Positions 31,849 through 45,229 of a DNA stretch of 59,039 nt are shown piece after piece. Below the pieces are notes generated by a model, which ran no database searches, had not been told where the DNA came from, and saw nothing but the letters and a program-made list of their open reading frames with translations. Location of the stretch: contig NZ_MAYT01000007.1 in NCBI RefSeq assembly GCF_001685015.1, positions 1 to 59,039 of the forward strand, read 5' to 3'. Source of the DNA: Pseudobacillus wudalianchiensis. GTDB lineage: Bacteria > Bacillota > Bacilli > Bacillales > Domibacillaceae. The first letter of the stretch is position 1; each line of letters begins with the position of its first letter. Position numbers and translations under genes: made by a program.

Positions 31849-34800
31849 TTATTCTACTGTTACAGATTCTTCAGACGTCGCTAAAACCGGCTCAGAATTA
31901 CGATATCTCTGCATACCTGTTCCAGCTGGAACAAGTTTTCCGATAATAACGTTTTCCTTCAAACCTAACAGTTCATCACGTTTTCCTTTGATAGCCGCAT
32001 CAGTTAATACACGAGTTGTTTCCTGGAAGGATGCTGCAGACAAGAAGGAATCAGTTTCCAAGGACGCCTTCGTAATACCGAGAAGAACAGGTCGACCTGT
32101 TGCCGGTATCTTGCCTTCAAGCAACGCTTGTTCATTGGCATCTCTGAATTGGTGAATTTCAAGTAAGCTTCCTGGTAATACATCTGTTTCTCCAGCATCG
32201 ATTACCCGTACTTTACGAAGCATTTGACGTACCATTACCTCAATATGCTTGTCACCAATTTCTACCCCTTGCATACGATATACCTTTTGTACTTCACGCA
32301 GCAAATATTCTTGAACAGAAGAAACATCGGTAATTTTCAAGTATTCTTTCGGATCGATAGAACCTTCTGTCAGCTCTTGACCACGCTTCACTTGATCATT
32401 AACAGCTACTTTTAGTCGTGCTGTATAAGGAGCCGTGTACGTGCGGCTTTCTACATCGCTTTGTACAACGATTTCCTGCTGACGGTCGCGCCCTTCATTA
32501 ATTGCTGTGACGACGCCGTCAATTTCAGAAATAACCGCTTGCCCTTTCGGATTACGCGCTTCGAACAATTCCTGGATACGAGGCAAACCTTGAGTGATAT
32601 CGTCTCCAGCTACCCCACCTGTATGGAATGTACGCATTGTTAACTGTGTACCAGGCTCTCCAATTGATTGGGCAGCAATGATACCAACCGCTTCGCCAAC
32701 CTCTACCTGCTGGCCAGTTGCAAGGTTGCGGCCGTAACATTTTTTACATACGCCATGTCGAGTATTACAAGTAAAGGCAGAGCGAATCCACACTTCTTCA
32801 ATACCTGCATTGATAATAACATTCGACATGTCCTCATCTATTAGATCATTCTCTCTTGCAATGATTTCGCCAGTTTCAGGATTAGCAATTGTTTTTCTAG
32901 CGTAACGGCCAACAAGGCGCTCTTCCAATGGTTCAATAATTTCAGTTCCCTCTTTAATTGAACGGATCAGAAGACCACGATCTGTTCCACAGTCATCCTC
33001 ACGAACAATAACATCTTGGGCAACATCGACAAGACGACGAGTCAGGTAACCAGAGTCAGCTGTTTTAAGAGCTGTATCCGCCAGACCTTTACGCGCTCCA
33101 TGTGTAGAAATAAAGTATTCCAATACTGTTAAACCTTCACGGAAACTTGATTTGATTGGAAGTTCAATGATCCGCCCAGCCGGGTTGGCCATCAGACCAC
33201 GCATCCCCGCAAGCTGCGTAAAGTTAGACGCGTTACCACGGGCACCTGAATCACTCATCATGAAGATTGGGTTCCGCTTATCTAATGAAGCCATCAATTT
33301 ACCTTGAATCGTGTCTTTTGCCGCACTCCAGACAGAAATAACGCGATCGTAACGTTCTTCCTCGGTAATTAAACCACGTCTAAATTGCTTCATGACATTA
33401 TCAACTTTTAATTGTGCTTCTTTCAGAATTTGTTCTTTTTCGCCTAATACCACGATGTCCGCGACACCTACTGTGATACCGGCTTTAGTTGAATGCTTAA
33501 ATCCTAGATCTTTCATGCGGTCAAGCATTTTAGATGTTTCAGTAATTTTGAAGCGTTTAAATACTTCTGCGATGATGTTTCCAAGGATTTTTTTCTTAAA
33601 TGGAGCAATCAACTCTTGCTTCTTAATATGCTCTCTTACATTTTCAGTCGGCTCAACAAAATACTTTTCTGGTGTCTTCTCTACCAGGTTGGTATTTGTT
33701 GGCTCATTGATGTAAGGGAAGGTGTCCGGAAGAATTTCATTAAAGACCATCTTTCCGACTGTTGTAATAAGAAGCTTCTTGTTTTGCTCTTCAGTAAACG
33801 TTTGATTATTTAAAGCGGAAGCAGCGACAGCTACTCTCGTATGAAGATGCACATAGCCATTTTGATAGGCAATCAATGCTTCATTCACATCTTTAAAAAT
33901 CATGCCTTCACCAATTGCGTCTTCACGCTCAAGAGTTAAGTAATAGTTTCCTAATACCATGTCCTGAGATGGAGTAACAACTGGCTTTCCGTCTTTTGGA
34001 TTCAAGATGTTTTGGGCTGCTAGCATGAGCATACGCGCTTCTGCTTGTGCTTCTGCTGATAGCGGTACGTGAACGGCCATCTGGTCTCCATCGAAGTCAG
34101 CATTGTATGCTGTACAAACGAGCGGATGAAGACGAATTGCACGCCCTTCTACTAGTGTAGGCTCAAACGCCTGAATACCGAGACGGTGAAGAGTTGGTGC
34201 CCGGTTTAAAAGAACTGGGTGTTCCTTAATAACCTCTTCAAGTACATCCCATACTTCTGGCTGTACGCGTTCAATTTTGCGTTTTGCACTCTTAATGTTA
34301 TGAGCAAGCCCTTTTTCAACAAGCTCCTTCATAACAAATGGCTTGAACAATTCAAGTGCCATTTCTTTCGGAAGACCACACTGATACATTTTCAGGTTAG
34401 GTCCAACGACGATAACGGAACGGCCTGAGTAGTCAACACGCTTTCCTAACAAGTTTTGACGGAAACGGCCTTGCTTTCCTTTCAACATGTGTGAAAGTGA
34501 TTTTAGCGGACGGTTACCAGGACCTGTAACAGGACGACCACGACGACCATTATCGATTAGAGCATCTACTGCTTCTTGCAGCATCCGCTTTTCATTTTGC
34601 ACGATGATGCTTGGTGCACCAAGATCAAGCAAACGCTTCAAACGATTATTCCGGTTGATGACCCGACGATACAAATCATTTAAATCGGAAGTCGCAAAAC
34701 GACCGCCATCAAGCTGTACCATTGGACGTAGTTCTGGCGGGATAACAGGAAGCACATCTAAAATCATCCAGCTTGGATTATTTCCAGAGTGACGGAACGC

Positions 34801-35442
34801 TTCAATCACTTCTAGACGCTTAATCGCTCTTGTACGACGCTGGCCTTGTGCACTCTTTAATTCTTCTTTAAGAAAATCTACTTCTTTTTCAAGATCAATA
34901 TCTTGAAGCAGCTTTTTAATCGCTTCTGCGCCCATAGATGCTTGGAATTTATTTCCGTATTTTTCACGATACGCACGGTATTCCTTTTCAGAAAGCAGCT
35001 GTTTTTTCTCAAGCGCCGTATCACCAGCTTCTGTTACTACGTAAGAAGCAAAGTAGATCACTTCCTCCAGCGCACGCGGTGACATATCAAGAACAAGCCC
35101 CATACGGCTTGGAATTCCTTTAAAATACCAGATATGTGAAACAGGAGCCGCTAATTCAATGTGACCCATGCGTTCACGGCGCACTTTGGCTTTTGTTACT
35201 TCTACGCCACAGCGGTCACAGACAACACCTTTATAACGAACTCTCTTATATTTCCCACAATGACATTCCCAGTCTTTTGTAGGTCCGAAAATACGCTCAC
35301 AAAACAATCCATCTTTTTCTGGTTTTAATGTACGATAGTTAATCGTTTCCGGTTTTTTCACTTCACCATATGACCAAGATCTAATTTTATCAGGTGATGC
35401 CAGACCGATTTTCATGTATTCGAAATTGTTTACATCTAGCAA
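31849..35442 (-). CDS. rpoC: RNA polymerase beta' subunit
   Basis: 1197 residues. N-terminal zinc ribbon ([20 protein letters not shown]), catalytic [15 protein letters not shown], bridge helix region and second zinc site (CGTDRG ... [13 protein letters not shown]). Binds Mg2+ in the active site and forms the clamp. Follows rpoB in one transcript. Confidence 0.99.
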   Translation of the reverse strand: MLDVNNFEYMKIGLASPDKIRSWSYGEVKKPETINYRTLKPEKDGLFCERIFGPTKDWECHCGKYKRVRYKGVVCDRCGVEVTKAKVRRERMGHIELAAPVSHIWYFKGIPSRMGLVLDMSPRALEEVIYFASYVVTEAGDTALEKKQLLSEKEYRAYREKYGNKFQASMGAEAIKKLLQDIDLEKEVDFLKEELKSAQGQRRTRAIKRLEVIEAFRHSGNNPSWMILDVLPVIPPELRPMVQLDGGRFATSDLNDLYRRVINRNNRLKRLLDLGAPSIIVQNEKRMLQEAVDALIDNGRRGRPVTGPGNRPLKSLSHMLKGKQGRFRQNLLGKRVDYSGRSVIVVGPNLKMYQCGLPKEMALELFKPFVMKELVEKGLAHNIKSAKRKIERVQPEVWDVLEEVIKEHPVLLNRAPTLHRLGIQAFEPTLVEGRAIRLHPLVCTAYNADFDGDQMAVHVPLSAEAQAEARMLMLAAQNILNPKDGKPVVTPSQDMVLGNYYLTLEREDAIGEGMIFKDVNEALIAYQNGYVHLHTRVAVAASALNNQTFTEEQNKKLLITTVGKMVFNEILPDTFPYINEPTNTNLVEKTPEKYFVEPTENVREHIKKQELIAPFKKKILGNIIAEVFKRFKITETSKMLDRMKDLGFKHSTKAGITVGVADIVVLGEKEQILKEAQLKVDNVMKQFRRGLITEEERYDRVISVWSAAKDTIQGKLMASLDKRNPIFMMSDSGARGNASNFTQLAGMRGLMANPAGRIIELPIKSSFREGLTVLEYFISTHGARKGLADTALKTADSGYLTRRLVDVAQDVIVREDDCGTDRGLLIRSIKEGTEIIEPLEERLVGRYARKTIANPETGEIIARENDLIDEDMSNVIINAGIEEVWIRSAFTCNTRHGVCKKCYGRNLATGQQVEVGEAVGIIAAQSIGEPGTQLTMRTFHTGGVAGDDITQGLPRIQELFEARNPKGQAVISEIDGVVTAINEGRDRQQEIVVQSDVESRTYTAPYTARLKVAVNDQVKRGQELTEGSIDPKEYLKITDVSSVQEYLLREVQKVYRMQGVEIGDKHIEVMVRQMLRKVRVIDAGETDVLPGSLLEIHQFRDANEQALLEGKIPATGRPVLLGITKASLETDSFLSAASFQETTRVLTDAAIKGKRDELLGLKENVIIGKLVPAGTGMQRYRNSEPVLATSEESVTVE

Positions 35443-35509
35443 GGGGCCTACCTCCCTTTCAGTCTACAGGTTCTAACCAGTATGCTTAAACTGCTATTTA
35501 TTAAAGACA

Positions 35510-35538
35510 GCCGGAGAAAGCTGTTGGAATTCCCCGGC
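35510..35538 (-). other. Stem-loop between rpoB and rpoC
   Basis: GCCGGAGAA (35510-35518) and TTCCCCGGC (35530-35538) form a 9-bp stem with one G-U pair in the 107-base gap. No T run follows; an RNase processing or stability element is plausible. Confidence 0.5.
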
Positions 35539-35549
35539 CTGCTAATAGA

Positions 35550-39113
<3,564 letters not shown>

Positions 39114-39180
39114 CCCTCAAATCAAGCGTTTTAGTTGCCTATATGCTTCTTATAGCAGGCATTCAGCCTTACTGTAAGAC

Positions 39181-39211
39181 AAAAAGAAAAAGGTTTTTTC
39201 AAAGAAAACCT
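39181..39211 (-). terminator. Terminator-like hairpin in the rpoB leader
   Basis: AGGTTTTTTC (39191-39200) pairs with GAAAACCT (39204-39211) and on the minus strand is followed by TTTTCTTTTT. It lies downstream of the rpoB promoter, about 50 bases into the leader, so it could attenuate rpoBC as well as stop readthrough. The stem is A-T rich. Confidence 0.55.
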
Positions 39212-39264
39212 CATTTTACGCGTGATGAACTATTATTTTAGCATCGTAGCCATTTCAACCACTA

Positions 39265-39293
39265 ATTATACTATCTAAAAGAAATTATAGCAA
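39265..39293 (-). promoter_or_regulatory. rpoBC promoter
   Basis: Minus-strand TTGCTA (39288-39293), 17-base spacer, TATAAT (39265-39270). A second TATAAT-like hexamer overlaps the -35. Confidence 0.75.
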
Positions 39294-39344
39294 AAATGGT
39301 CACAATTATTATTCTGGCATTTTATAATAATAACATAGAGCCAT

Positions 39345-39953
39345 TTACGAGTCAACTTTTTCCGCCTTGATAATATAATACCCTTTTGAACGATCAATCA
39401 TTTCAGCATTTCCAAAGAGTGATTCTATTTCTTTCAAAGCAGAAGGAGCCCCTTGCTTTTTTTGAATAACAACCCACAATGCTCCACCTTCAGCAAGCTT
39501 CTCATAGCTTTGATGAAAAAAATCAAACACCACTTTTTTACCTGCCCGTATAGGCGGATTTGTCAGCACAGCAGCAAACCCCTGTTCATTAACTTCTTCT
39601 AGGCGGTCGCTTTCATAAATTTTAACGTTCCCAATCTGGTTAAGAGCTGCATTTTCCTTCGCTAATGAAAGAGCTCGCTGATTTACATCGATCATGTGAA
39701 CAGTTCTATCAGGAAAAGCGGAAGCAATAGAAAGACCGATCGGCCCATATCCACAACCAGCGTCAAGAAATGGCCCTTCTACTTCAGGAGACTCAAACGT
39801 TTCAATTAAAAGACGCGAACCAAAATCTACTTCTTTTTTAGAGAAAACACCTGTATCTGTTTTAAAGCGAAATTTCCGGCCCTTTAAAGTATATTCCCAA
39901 AACCGCGGATCACTCTCACTGCCGGGTGTCTGTGAAAAATAATGATTGGTCAT
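39345..39953 (-). CDS. RsmC-like class I SAM methyltransferase (YbxB)
   Basis: 202 residues. SAM-binding motif FLDAGCGYGPIGLSIA (about 63-78) and catalytic-type NPPIRAGK, shared with RsmC/RlmG that methylate guanine N2 in rRNA. B. subtilis YbxB occupies the same place between rplL and rpoB; its substrate is not established to my knowledge. It has its own short gap on either side. Confidence 0.88.
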   Translation of the reverse strand: MTNHYFSQTPGSESDPRFWEYTLKGRKFRFKTDTGVFSKKEVDFGSRLLIETFESPEVEGPFLDAGCGYGPIGLSIASAFPDRTVHMIDVNQRALSLAKENAALNQIGNVKIYESDRLEEVNEQGFAAVLTNPPIRAGKKVVFDFFHQSYEKLAEGGALWVVIQKKQGAPSALKEIESLFGNAEMIDRSKGYYIIKAEKVDS

Positions 39954-39984
39954 ATCTGCCCCTCCATCCTAACAATTTATTTAG

Positions 39985-40080
39985 AAAAGCGGAAGCGCCT
40001 TGACTCGCTGCAACAAGCATAAGACAGGCTCATGACTTTGAACAGCTACACAACAGAAAACAGAAGCGCCCGTTCATAAA
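39985..40080. repeat. Candidate dispersed Bacillaceae intergenic repeat
   Basis: The gap between ybxB and rplL holds AAAAGCGGAAGCGCC at one end and a direct GAAGCGCC copy at 40063-40070, plus CAACAAGCATAAGAC. These words recall a family of intergenic repeats in Geobacillus and Bacillus. No ORF is present. Confidence 0.45.
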
Positions 40081-40081
40081 T

Positions 40082-40105
40082 AAAAGCCCGCTGGATCCAG
40101 CGGGC
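40082..40105 (-). terminator. Terminator after rplL
   Basis: A perfect palindrome, GCCCGCTGGA with TCCAGCGGGC (40086-40105), followed on the minus strand by TTTTATTTAT. Confidence 0.9.
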
Positions 40106-40125
40106 TTTGTATCTTTACTACTTAA

Positions 40126-40491
40126 TTACTTAACTTCTACGCCAGCGCCAACTTCTTCAAGTTTAGCTTTGATTTCTTCAGCTTCTTCTTTAGAAGCTCC
40201 TTCTTTAACTGGTTTCGGAGTGTTATCAACAAGCTCTTTCGCTTCTTTAAGGCCAAGACCTGTAACTTCACGAACAACTTTGATAACTTTGATTTTTTGA
40301 GCGCCTGCTTCAGTAAGCACAACGTCAAACTCAGTTTTCTCAGCTGCAGCTTCTCCGCCAGCAGCTCCGCCTGCTACTGCTACTGGAGCAGCTGCAGTTA
40401 CACCAAATTCTTCTTCAATTGCTTTTACTAAGTCGTTCAATTCAAGAACGGACATTTCTTTAATCGCATCAATGATTTGTTCTTTAGTCAT
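40126..40491 (-). CDS. rplL: 50S ribosomal protein L7/L12
   Basis: 121 residues: N-terminal dimer domain, Ala/Gly-rich hinge (about 33-52, [15 protein letters not shown]) and C-terminal factor-binding domain ([17 protein letters not shown]). Stalk protein recruiting GTPase factors; acidic. 65 bases after rplJ. Confidence 0.98.
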   Translation of the reverse strand: MTKEQIIDAIKEMSVLELNDLVKAIEEEFGVTAAAPVAVAGGAAGGEAAAEKTEFDVVLTEAGAQKIKVIKVVREVTGLGLKEAKELVDNTPKPVKEGASKEEAEEIKAKLEEVGAGVEVK

Positions 40492-40556
40492 TTTAAAGTT
40501 TCCTCCTTGTTTTTACTTTCTTTTTATTCGTTTAGGCTGTTTCTGAAAAAATCAGC

Positions 40557-41057
40557 TTACGCGCCTTGTTCTTCTTTTTGATCTGCAACTGCTTTCGCTG
40601 CAAGAGCGAAGTTGCGCATTGGAGCTTGTAGTACGCTGAGTAGCATAGAAAGAAGTCCTTCGCGAGATGGAAGTTCAGCAAGAGCTTTCACTTCTTCTAC
40701 CGTTACAACGTTTCCTTCTAGAACACCCGCTTTAATTTCCAATGCTTCGTTTGCTTTAGCGAAGCTGTTAAGAATTTTTGCTGGTGCGATAACGTCTTCT
40801 GTACTGAATGCAATTGCATTCGGGCCAGTTAAGAATTCATCTAATCCAGAAATCTCCGCAGTTTCAGCTGCACGGCGAGTTAAAGTGTTTTTGTATACTT
40901 TAAATTCAACGCCAGCTTCACGAAGCTGCTTACGAAGTTCAGTTACTTGGCTAACTGTTAATCCACGGTAGTCTACGATTACTGTAGATGCACTGTTTTT
41001 AAACTTGTCAGCGATGTCGTTTACTAACTGTTTCTTTTGCTCGATTACACTGCTCAT
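40557..41057 (-). CDS. rplJ: 50S ribosomal protein L10
   Basis: 166 residues; anchors L7/L12 dimers through its C-terminal helix. [20 protein letters not shown] and [10 protein letters not shown] typical. Controlled by the L10 leader upstream. Confidence 0.98.
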   Translation of the reverse strand: MSSVIEQKKQLVNDIADKFKNSASTVIVDYRGLTVSQVTELRKQLREAGVEFKVYKNTLTRRAAETAEISGLDEFLTGPNAIAFSTEDVIAPAKILNSFAKANEALEIKAGVLEGNVVTVEEVKALAELPSREGLLSMLLSVLQAPMRNFALAAKAVADQKEEQGA

Positions 41058-41280
41058 CTTTTACACCTCCTGTAGATTTCTATAGCAAAACAAATAATTT
41101 GCTATTCTGCTTGTCCATTCATACCTTAGATGAAAGTAAAAAACCTCCACGTCAGTAGACATGGAGGTTACGAAAAGTACAGCACAGAGCCACACTCTAT
41201 ATATTCGTATTACCTCGGCGGGAAATTAAGCTTTTCAGCACCTGCTGTCTACGGTATAAATGTTCAATTATTTTGCAACA
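41058..41280 (-). promoter_or_regulatory. L10 (rplJL) autoregulatory leader
   Basis: About 220-base leader containing the L10-leader words GTAGACAGCAGGTGC and AAGCTTAATTTCCCGCCGAGGT, ending in a terminator-like hairpin. In Bacillus the L10(L12)4 complex binds this leader to limit expression. Confidence 0.85.
41138..41169 (-). terminator. Attenuator hairpin in the rplJ leader
   Basis: AACCTCCACGTC (41142-41153) pairs with GACATGGAGGTT (41158-41169), T6 follows on the minus strand. Gives premature termination within the L10 leader. Confidence 0.85.
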
Positions 41281-41286
41281 AAATGA

Positions 41287-41315
41287 ATTATATCAAATTC
41301 GAAATCTGTTGTCAA
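41287..41315 (-). promoter_or_regulatory. rplJL promoter
   Basis: Minus-strand TTGACA (41310-41315), 17-base spacer, TATAAT (41287-41292): full consensus, beginning right after the rplA stop codon. Confidence 0.92.
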
Positions 41316-41316
41316 C

Positions 41317-42018
41317 TTATTTTGCAACAGCTACAGAAGAAGGATCTACCTTGACGCCAGGACCCATTGTTGAAGTGATTGTAACATTCTTCATGTATGT
41401 GCCTTTTGCTGCAGATGGTTTAGCTTTTAACATTGTGTCAAAAATTGTGTTGAAGTTTTCAATTAACTTTTGGTTGTCAAAAGAAACTTTACCAATTGGC
41501 ACATGGATGTTACCAGCTTTATCAACACGGTATTCTACTTTACCTGCTTTAATTTCTTGAACAGCTTTCGTTACATCAAAAGTAACTGTTCCAGTTTTAG
41601 GGTTTGGCATAAGACCTTTAGGTCCAAGCACACGACCAAGCTTACCAACTTCACCCATCATGTCAGGAGTAGCTACGATTACATCAAACTCGAACCAACC
41701 TTGTTGAATCTTGTTGATATAGTCTGCATCTCCTACATAATCTGCTCCAGCTGCTTCTGCTTCTTTCGCTTTTTCACCTTTCGCAAACACTAAAACTTTT
41801 TGTGTTTTACCAGTTCCGTTTGGAAGCACAACTGCTCCACGGATTTGTTGATCAGCTTTCTTTGGATCTACTCCAAGACGGAAAGCTGCCTCTACTGTTG
41901 CATCAAATTTCGCAAAGTTTGTTTTCTTTACTAATTCAACTGCTTCGTCAATAGCGTAAGTTGCTGTACGATCAACAAGCTTCGCTGCTTCTTGAAACTT
42001 TTTACCTTTTTTAGCCAT
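41317..42018 (-). CDS. rplA: 50S ribosomal protein L1
   Basis: 233 residues, two-domain L1-stalk protein: [40 protein letters not shown] and VPIGKVSFD. Helps release deacylated tRNA from the E site. Follows rplK by 116 bases. Confidence 0.98.
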   Translation of the reverse strand: MAKKGKKFQEAAKLVDRTATYAIDEAVELVKKTNFAKFDATVEAAFRLGVDPKKADQQIRGAVVLPNGTGKTQKVLVFAKGEKAKEAEAAGADYVGDADYINKIQQGWFEFDVIVATPDMMGEVGKLGRVLGPKGLMPNPKTGTVTFDVTKAVQEIKAGKVEYRVDKAGNIHVPIGKVSFDNQKLIENFNTIFDTMLKAKPSAAKGTYMKNVTITSTMGPGVKVDPSSVAVAK

Positions 42019-42134
42019 TTAAAACTTCCTCCTTATGTGGTTTTAGCGGAATAACCTCCCACGAATAAAGGTTGCGTGTGAAGTAATTACGAAATACATT
42101 CACAGCGCAACCCTTGAACAACGTCTAAGAACAA

Positions 42135-42560
42135 TTAGTCTTCAATCACAATACCCATGCTGCGGGCAGTTCCCTCAACCATGCGCATAGCTGCTTCAAC
42201 ACTAGCTGCGTTAAGGTCAGGCATTTTTGTTTCAGCGATTTCGCGAACTTTATCGCGTTTTACTGTCGCTACTTTATTGCGGTTTGGTTCACCGGAACCA
42301 GACTCAATACCTGCTGCTTTCTTAAGAAGTACAGCAGCCGGCGGAGTTTTTGTGATGAATGTAAATGAACGGTCTTCAAAAACCGAAATTTCAACTGGAA
42401 TGATCAAACCAGCTTGATCCGCTGTACGTGCGTTAAACTCCTTACAGAATCCCATGATGTTAACACCAGCTTGACCAAGTGCAGGACCAACCGGCGGCGC
42501 AGGGTTTGCTTTGCCTGCAGGGATTTGCAACTTAACAACTTTAATAACTTTTTTAGCCAC
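42135..42560 (-). CDS. rplK: 50S ribosomal protein L11
   Basis: 141 residues; [20 protein letters not shown] and the C-terminal rRNA-binding domain. Needed for RelA-type stringent signalling and the target region of thiopeptides. Start is GTG 42560 behind AAGGAGGTGTGTC; the frame stays open 21 codons upstream without a ribosome binding site. Confidence 0.97.
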   Translation of the reverse strand: MAKKVIKVVKLQIPAGKANPAPPVGPALGQAGVNIMGFCKEFNARTADQAGLIIPVEISVFEDRSFTFITKTPPAAVLLKKAAGIESGSGEPNRNKVATVKRDKVREIAETKMPDLNAASVEAAMRMVEGTARSMGIVIED

Positions 42561-42727
42561 GAGACACACCTCCTTAAGTCCGTGATGTGGTATTTGGGGA
42601 TTTCCCCTCCCACTCAATAACACCTTTATATTATAATAAAGATGGTCAATTAGAATTAGTCTGTCTTTAAGACATACTGACTTAAAAATATTATCATTAT
42701 TTCCTTAATATTTCAAGATGTTTTCCA

Positions 42728-43261
42728 TTATAATTTATCTACTTGGTTAAAATCAAGCTCAACTGGAGTTTCACGGCCAAACATATTTACGAGCACTTTT
42801 AATTTCGCTTTGTCATAGTCGATTTCTTCTACTGTTCCTTCGAAGTTTGCAAATGGGCCCTCGTTTACTACTACTGTTTCGTTTACTTCAAAGTCAGCGT
42901 CCTTACGTTTTTCATCCATACCCATTTGTTTTAAAATATTCTTCACTTCATCCGGCAGCAATGGTGTTGGTTTTGACCCGTGGCCAGAAGAACCGACAAA
43001 TCCCGTTACTCCAGGTGTATTACGAACAACATACCAAGAATCATCTGTCATGACAATTTCAACTAAAACGTATCCCGGGAATACTTTTCGTTTTGTTACT
43101 TTCTTTTTGCCGTTTTTAATATCAGTTTCTTCTTCTTCCGGAACGATCACACGGAAGATTTTATCTTGCATACCCATGGATTCTACGCGTTTTTCCAGGT
43201 TAGCTTTTACTTTATTTTCATATCCTGAATATGTGTGTACAACATACCAATTCTTCTCCAT
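42728..43261 (-). CDS. nusG: Transcription elongation/pausing factor NusG
   Basis: 177 residues: NGN domain (MEKNWYVVHTYSGYENKVKA) and C-terminal KOW domain (NEGPFANFEGTVEEID). In Bacillus NusG enhances pausing at TTNTTT motifs. A promoter and a hairpin with T tract lie between secE and nusG. Confidence 0.98.
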   Translation of the reverse strand: MEKNWYVVHTYSGYENKVKANLEKRVESMGMQDKIFRVIVPEEEETDIKNGKKKVTKRKVFPGYVLVEIVMTDDSWYVVRNTPGVTGFVGSSGHGSKPTPLLPDEVKNILKQMGMDEKRKDADFEVNETVVVNEGPFANFEGTVEEIDYDKAKLKVLVNMFGRETPVELDFNQVDKL

Positions 43262-43305
43262 AGAAAGGGACTAAGTGTCCTTCCCTCCTTTACTTTTGAA
43301 AAGCA

Positions 43306-43335
43306 AATGAAAAAACCCGTTGAAGCGGGCTTTTT
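43306..43335 (-). terminator. Terminator-like hairpin in the nusG leader
   Basis: CCCG/CGGG stem with a six-base loop (about 43315-43329), lengthened by pairing of the flanking A and T runs, with TTTTTT on the minus strand. It lies between the nusG extended -10 (43356-43364) and the nusG start. Confidence 0.65.
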
Positions 43336-43355
43336 TTTCTTCTCTATGATGTTTC

Positions 43356-43364
43356 ATTATACCA
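43356..43364 (-). promoter_or_regulatory. Extended -10 promoter of nusG
   Basis: Minus-strand TGGTATAAT; the -35 region is poor, as allowed for extended -10 promoters. About 95 bases upstream of the nusG start. Confidence 0.6.
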
Positions 43365-43408
43365 TATCAAAAAACAGTATATTCAAAACTAAACGGCAAA
43401 GTTGAAAA

Positions 43409-43594
43409 TTATAGAGACAAAACCCATCGTACAAGAGATGAGATACCTAAATCAACCACCGTAAAAAAGATGGCCAAGAAAAACACAGTTGTGATAACTG
43501 TGATCGTATATCCTGTCAGCTCTTTTTTCTTTGGCCAGCTGACTTTTCTAATTTCCGACCCAACGTTGCGGAAAAATTGTGTTATGCTCGACAT
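43409..43594 (-). CDS. secE: Protein translocase subunit SecE
   Basis: 61 residues with one membrane helix (about 33-55); SEIRKVSWPKKKEL is the conserved amphipathic segment. Clamps SecY. ATG 43594 follows TTTGGAGGG; twelve upstream codons of the frame were rejected. Confidence 0.96.
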   Translation of the reverse strand: MSSITQFFRNVGSEIRKVSWPKKKELTGYTITVITTVFFLAIFFTVVDLGISSLVRWVLSL

Positions 43595-43786
43595 TTCGAA
43601 CCCTCCAAAGGTGAAATCAACTTTTCTCAAAGGTGATTAGTTGTTGGCTGGCTATGGACGCCAGCTTGTCCGCTTTCACTCCACCTAGCCGCAGCGGCCA
43701 AAAATTCAGGTCTAAGCACACGCGGCAAAGATGACCTTTTCAGCGATTTTTTTCAATCTCTGCCAAGATTTGAACAGCGGCCCCAC
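43595..43786. repeat. GC-rich structured gap between rpmGB and secE
   Basis: No ORF. Contains a perfect GCTGGC/GCCAGC hairpin (around 43653-43671), a GCCGC/GCGGC palindrome (around 43690) and GGCCGCTG words at both ends on the minus strand. A similar TTTT-GGCCGCTG-YGG word occurs before the rplM promoter (about 8380-8397). It may be a dispersed repeat or a structured RNA. Confidence 0.4.
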
Positions 43787-43933
43787 TTATTTAGTCTGTT
43801 TATGGATTGTATGGCTGTTACATGTTCGGCAAAATTTCTTTATCTCTAGACGTTCTTCGCTGTTGGCTTTGCTGTGAGTGGAATAATTTCTTGAACCGCA
43901 TTCGGAACAAGCTAATATTCTCTTTTTTGTCAT
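43787..43933 (-). CDS. rpmGB: 50S ribosomal protein L33 (zinc-type, RpmGB-like)
   Basis: 48 residues, [20 protein letters not shown] to SHTIHKQTK. Two CxxC pairs (CSEC and CRTC) bind zinc. AAGGTGG precedes ATG 43933. Short genes like this are easily missed; position between sigH and secE matches B. subtilis. Confidence 0.93.
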   Translation of the reverse strand: MTKKRILACSECGSRNYSTHSKANSEERLEIKKFCRTCNSHTIHKQTK

Positions 43934-44001
43934 TTTAAGTCCACCTTATCTATCTCAATTGTAAAAAATAACATTATCAGTGGAACTAGTCAAGTCATTG
44001 C

Positions 44002-44646
44002 CTACAACGTGATTTCTTTAAACTCAAGATAACGCTCAAGCTTCCTCTTAACCCGCTGCAGCGCATTGTCAATTGATTTGACGTGGCGGTTAAGCTCTTC
44101 AGAGATTTCCTGATACGACTGCCCATCCAAATATAAAGCGAGCACTTTTCGCTCCAGGTCGCTTAATAGTTCATTCATCTTATCTTCAATACTACTAAAC
44201 TGTTCACGATTAATGATCAATTCTTCGGGATTCATAATCTTTGCGCCTGTGATGACGTCCATTAACGTTCGATCGGATTCTTCATCATAAATTGGCTTAT
44301 CAAGTGAAATGTAGGAATTTAACGGAATATGCTTTTGTCTTGTGGCTGTTTTAATAGCAGTAATAATTTGTCTTGTAATGCAAAGTTCAGCAAAAGCTTT
44401 AAACGTGGTAAGCTTGTCTTCCCGGTAATCGCGGATAGCTTTATAAAGTCCAATCATCCCCTCTTGGACAATATCTTCCCTATCGGCTCCAATTAAAAAA
44501 TATGAGCGTGCTTTTGCACGGACAAAATTTTTATACTTATGAATCAAATAATCTAGAGCATCGCTATTCCCATTATGAACAAGTTCTATGAGGTGCTCAT
44601 CTTGAAGCGTTTCCAATGTTGTATTGCTTGAACGGTTCAAACCCAC
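44002..44646 (-). CDS. sigH: RNA polymerase sigma-H factor
   Basis: 214 residues. Region 2 (YFLIGADREDIVQEGMIGLYKAI) and region 4 (SYQEISEELNRHVKSIDNAL) match SigH closely. It directs early sporulation and competence genes. The best start is GTG 44646, six bases after GGAGGGG; an ATG two codons before it touches the ribosome binding site. It has its own sigma-A promoter. Confidence 0.96.
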   Translation of the reverse strand: MGLNRSSNTTLETLQDEHLIELVHNGNSDALDYLIHKYKNFVRAKARSYFLIGADREDIVQEGMIGLYKAIRDYREDKLTTFKAFAELCITRQIITAIKTATRQKHIPLNSYISLDKPIYDEESDRTLMDVITGAKIMNPEELIINREQFSSIEDKMNELLSDLERKVLALYLDGQSYQEISEELNRHVKSIDNALQRVKRKLERYLEFKEITL

Positions 44647-44683
44647 ACACATCCCCTCCGCCTGCAAAGCCATAGATAGCAAC

Positions 44684-44713
44684 ATTATACAGTACGAATT
44701 TTTCGAACGTCAA
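44684..44713 (-). promoter_or_regulatory. sigH promoter
   Basis: Minus-strand TTGACG (44708-44713), 18-base spacer, TATAAT (44684-44689), starting just after the rae1 stop. The spacer holds a TTCGAA-AAATTCG near-repeat. AbrB control is known in B. subtilis but cannot be read here. Confidence 0.8.
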
Positions 44714-44717
44714 TCTT

Positions 44718-45227
44718 TCATTTCTCACCACGGCGCCACTTTTCAAAAATTTCTGCCACCTCGTCGGTAAGAGAAATTTTTGAATGCACCTTTTTTTCAT
44801 TAAATTTCTTAACGCTTTTCCCGATCTTTTTGTTGGTATGTTCTAATTCTACCAGTAGTTCTCGTGCAGAAATACGCAAAGCACCTTGGCCAAAAATAAC
44901 CCACTGTTCTGTAAAATCAGAAGTCGCTACAGAAATTTGATTTTTAATATTATTTAATTCGATGGCTAGTTTTTCAATGCGCTCATCGGCCGACTCATTC
45001 TCTCGTGTAAAAATGACTTCTACCTTGGAATCCTTATACTTTTTTTCTGTTCCTTTAACATAATGGGCATCAAAAACAACAATGACCCGTCTGCCCGTGA
45101 ACCCTTGGTATTCAGCCATCAGCTGAACGAGACGGTCACGGGCAGAGGCAAGATCATGTTTTTTCAGCTTTTGAAGTTCCGGCCAAGCACCAATAATATT
45201 GTAGCCGTCAACTATGAGGATGTTCAT
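44718..45227 (-). CDS. rae1: Rae1 (YacP), NYN/PIN-like ribosome-dependent endoribonuclease
   Basis: 169 residues. NYN domain with acidic residues NILIVDGYNIIG, VVFDAHYVKG and VATSDFTEQW. In B. subtilis Rae1 enters the ribosomal A site and cleaves mRNA during translation. Two bases downstream of rlmB. Confidence 0.9.
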   Translation of the reverse strand: MNILIVDGYNIIGAWPELQKLKKHDLASARDRLVQLMAEYQGFTGRRVIVVFDAHYVKGTEKKYKDSKVEVIFTRENESADERIEKLAIELNNIKNQISVATSDFTEQWVIFGQGALRISARELLVELEHTNKKIGKSVKKFNEKKVHSKISLTDEVAEIFEKWRRGEK

Positions 45228-45229
45228 CG

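Noticed and set aside
40083-40108. Perfect palindrome as a possible operator
   Set aside because: Its place after rplL and the following T run make it a plain intrinsic terminator.
42610-42660. TTGACC and TATAAT upstream of rplK
   Set aside because: The two hexamers are only 8 bases apart, so they cannot form one promoter.
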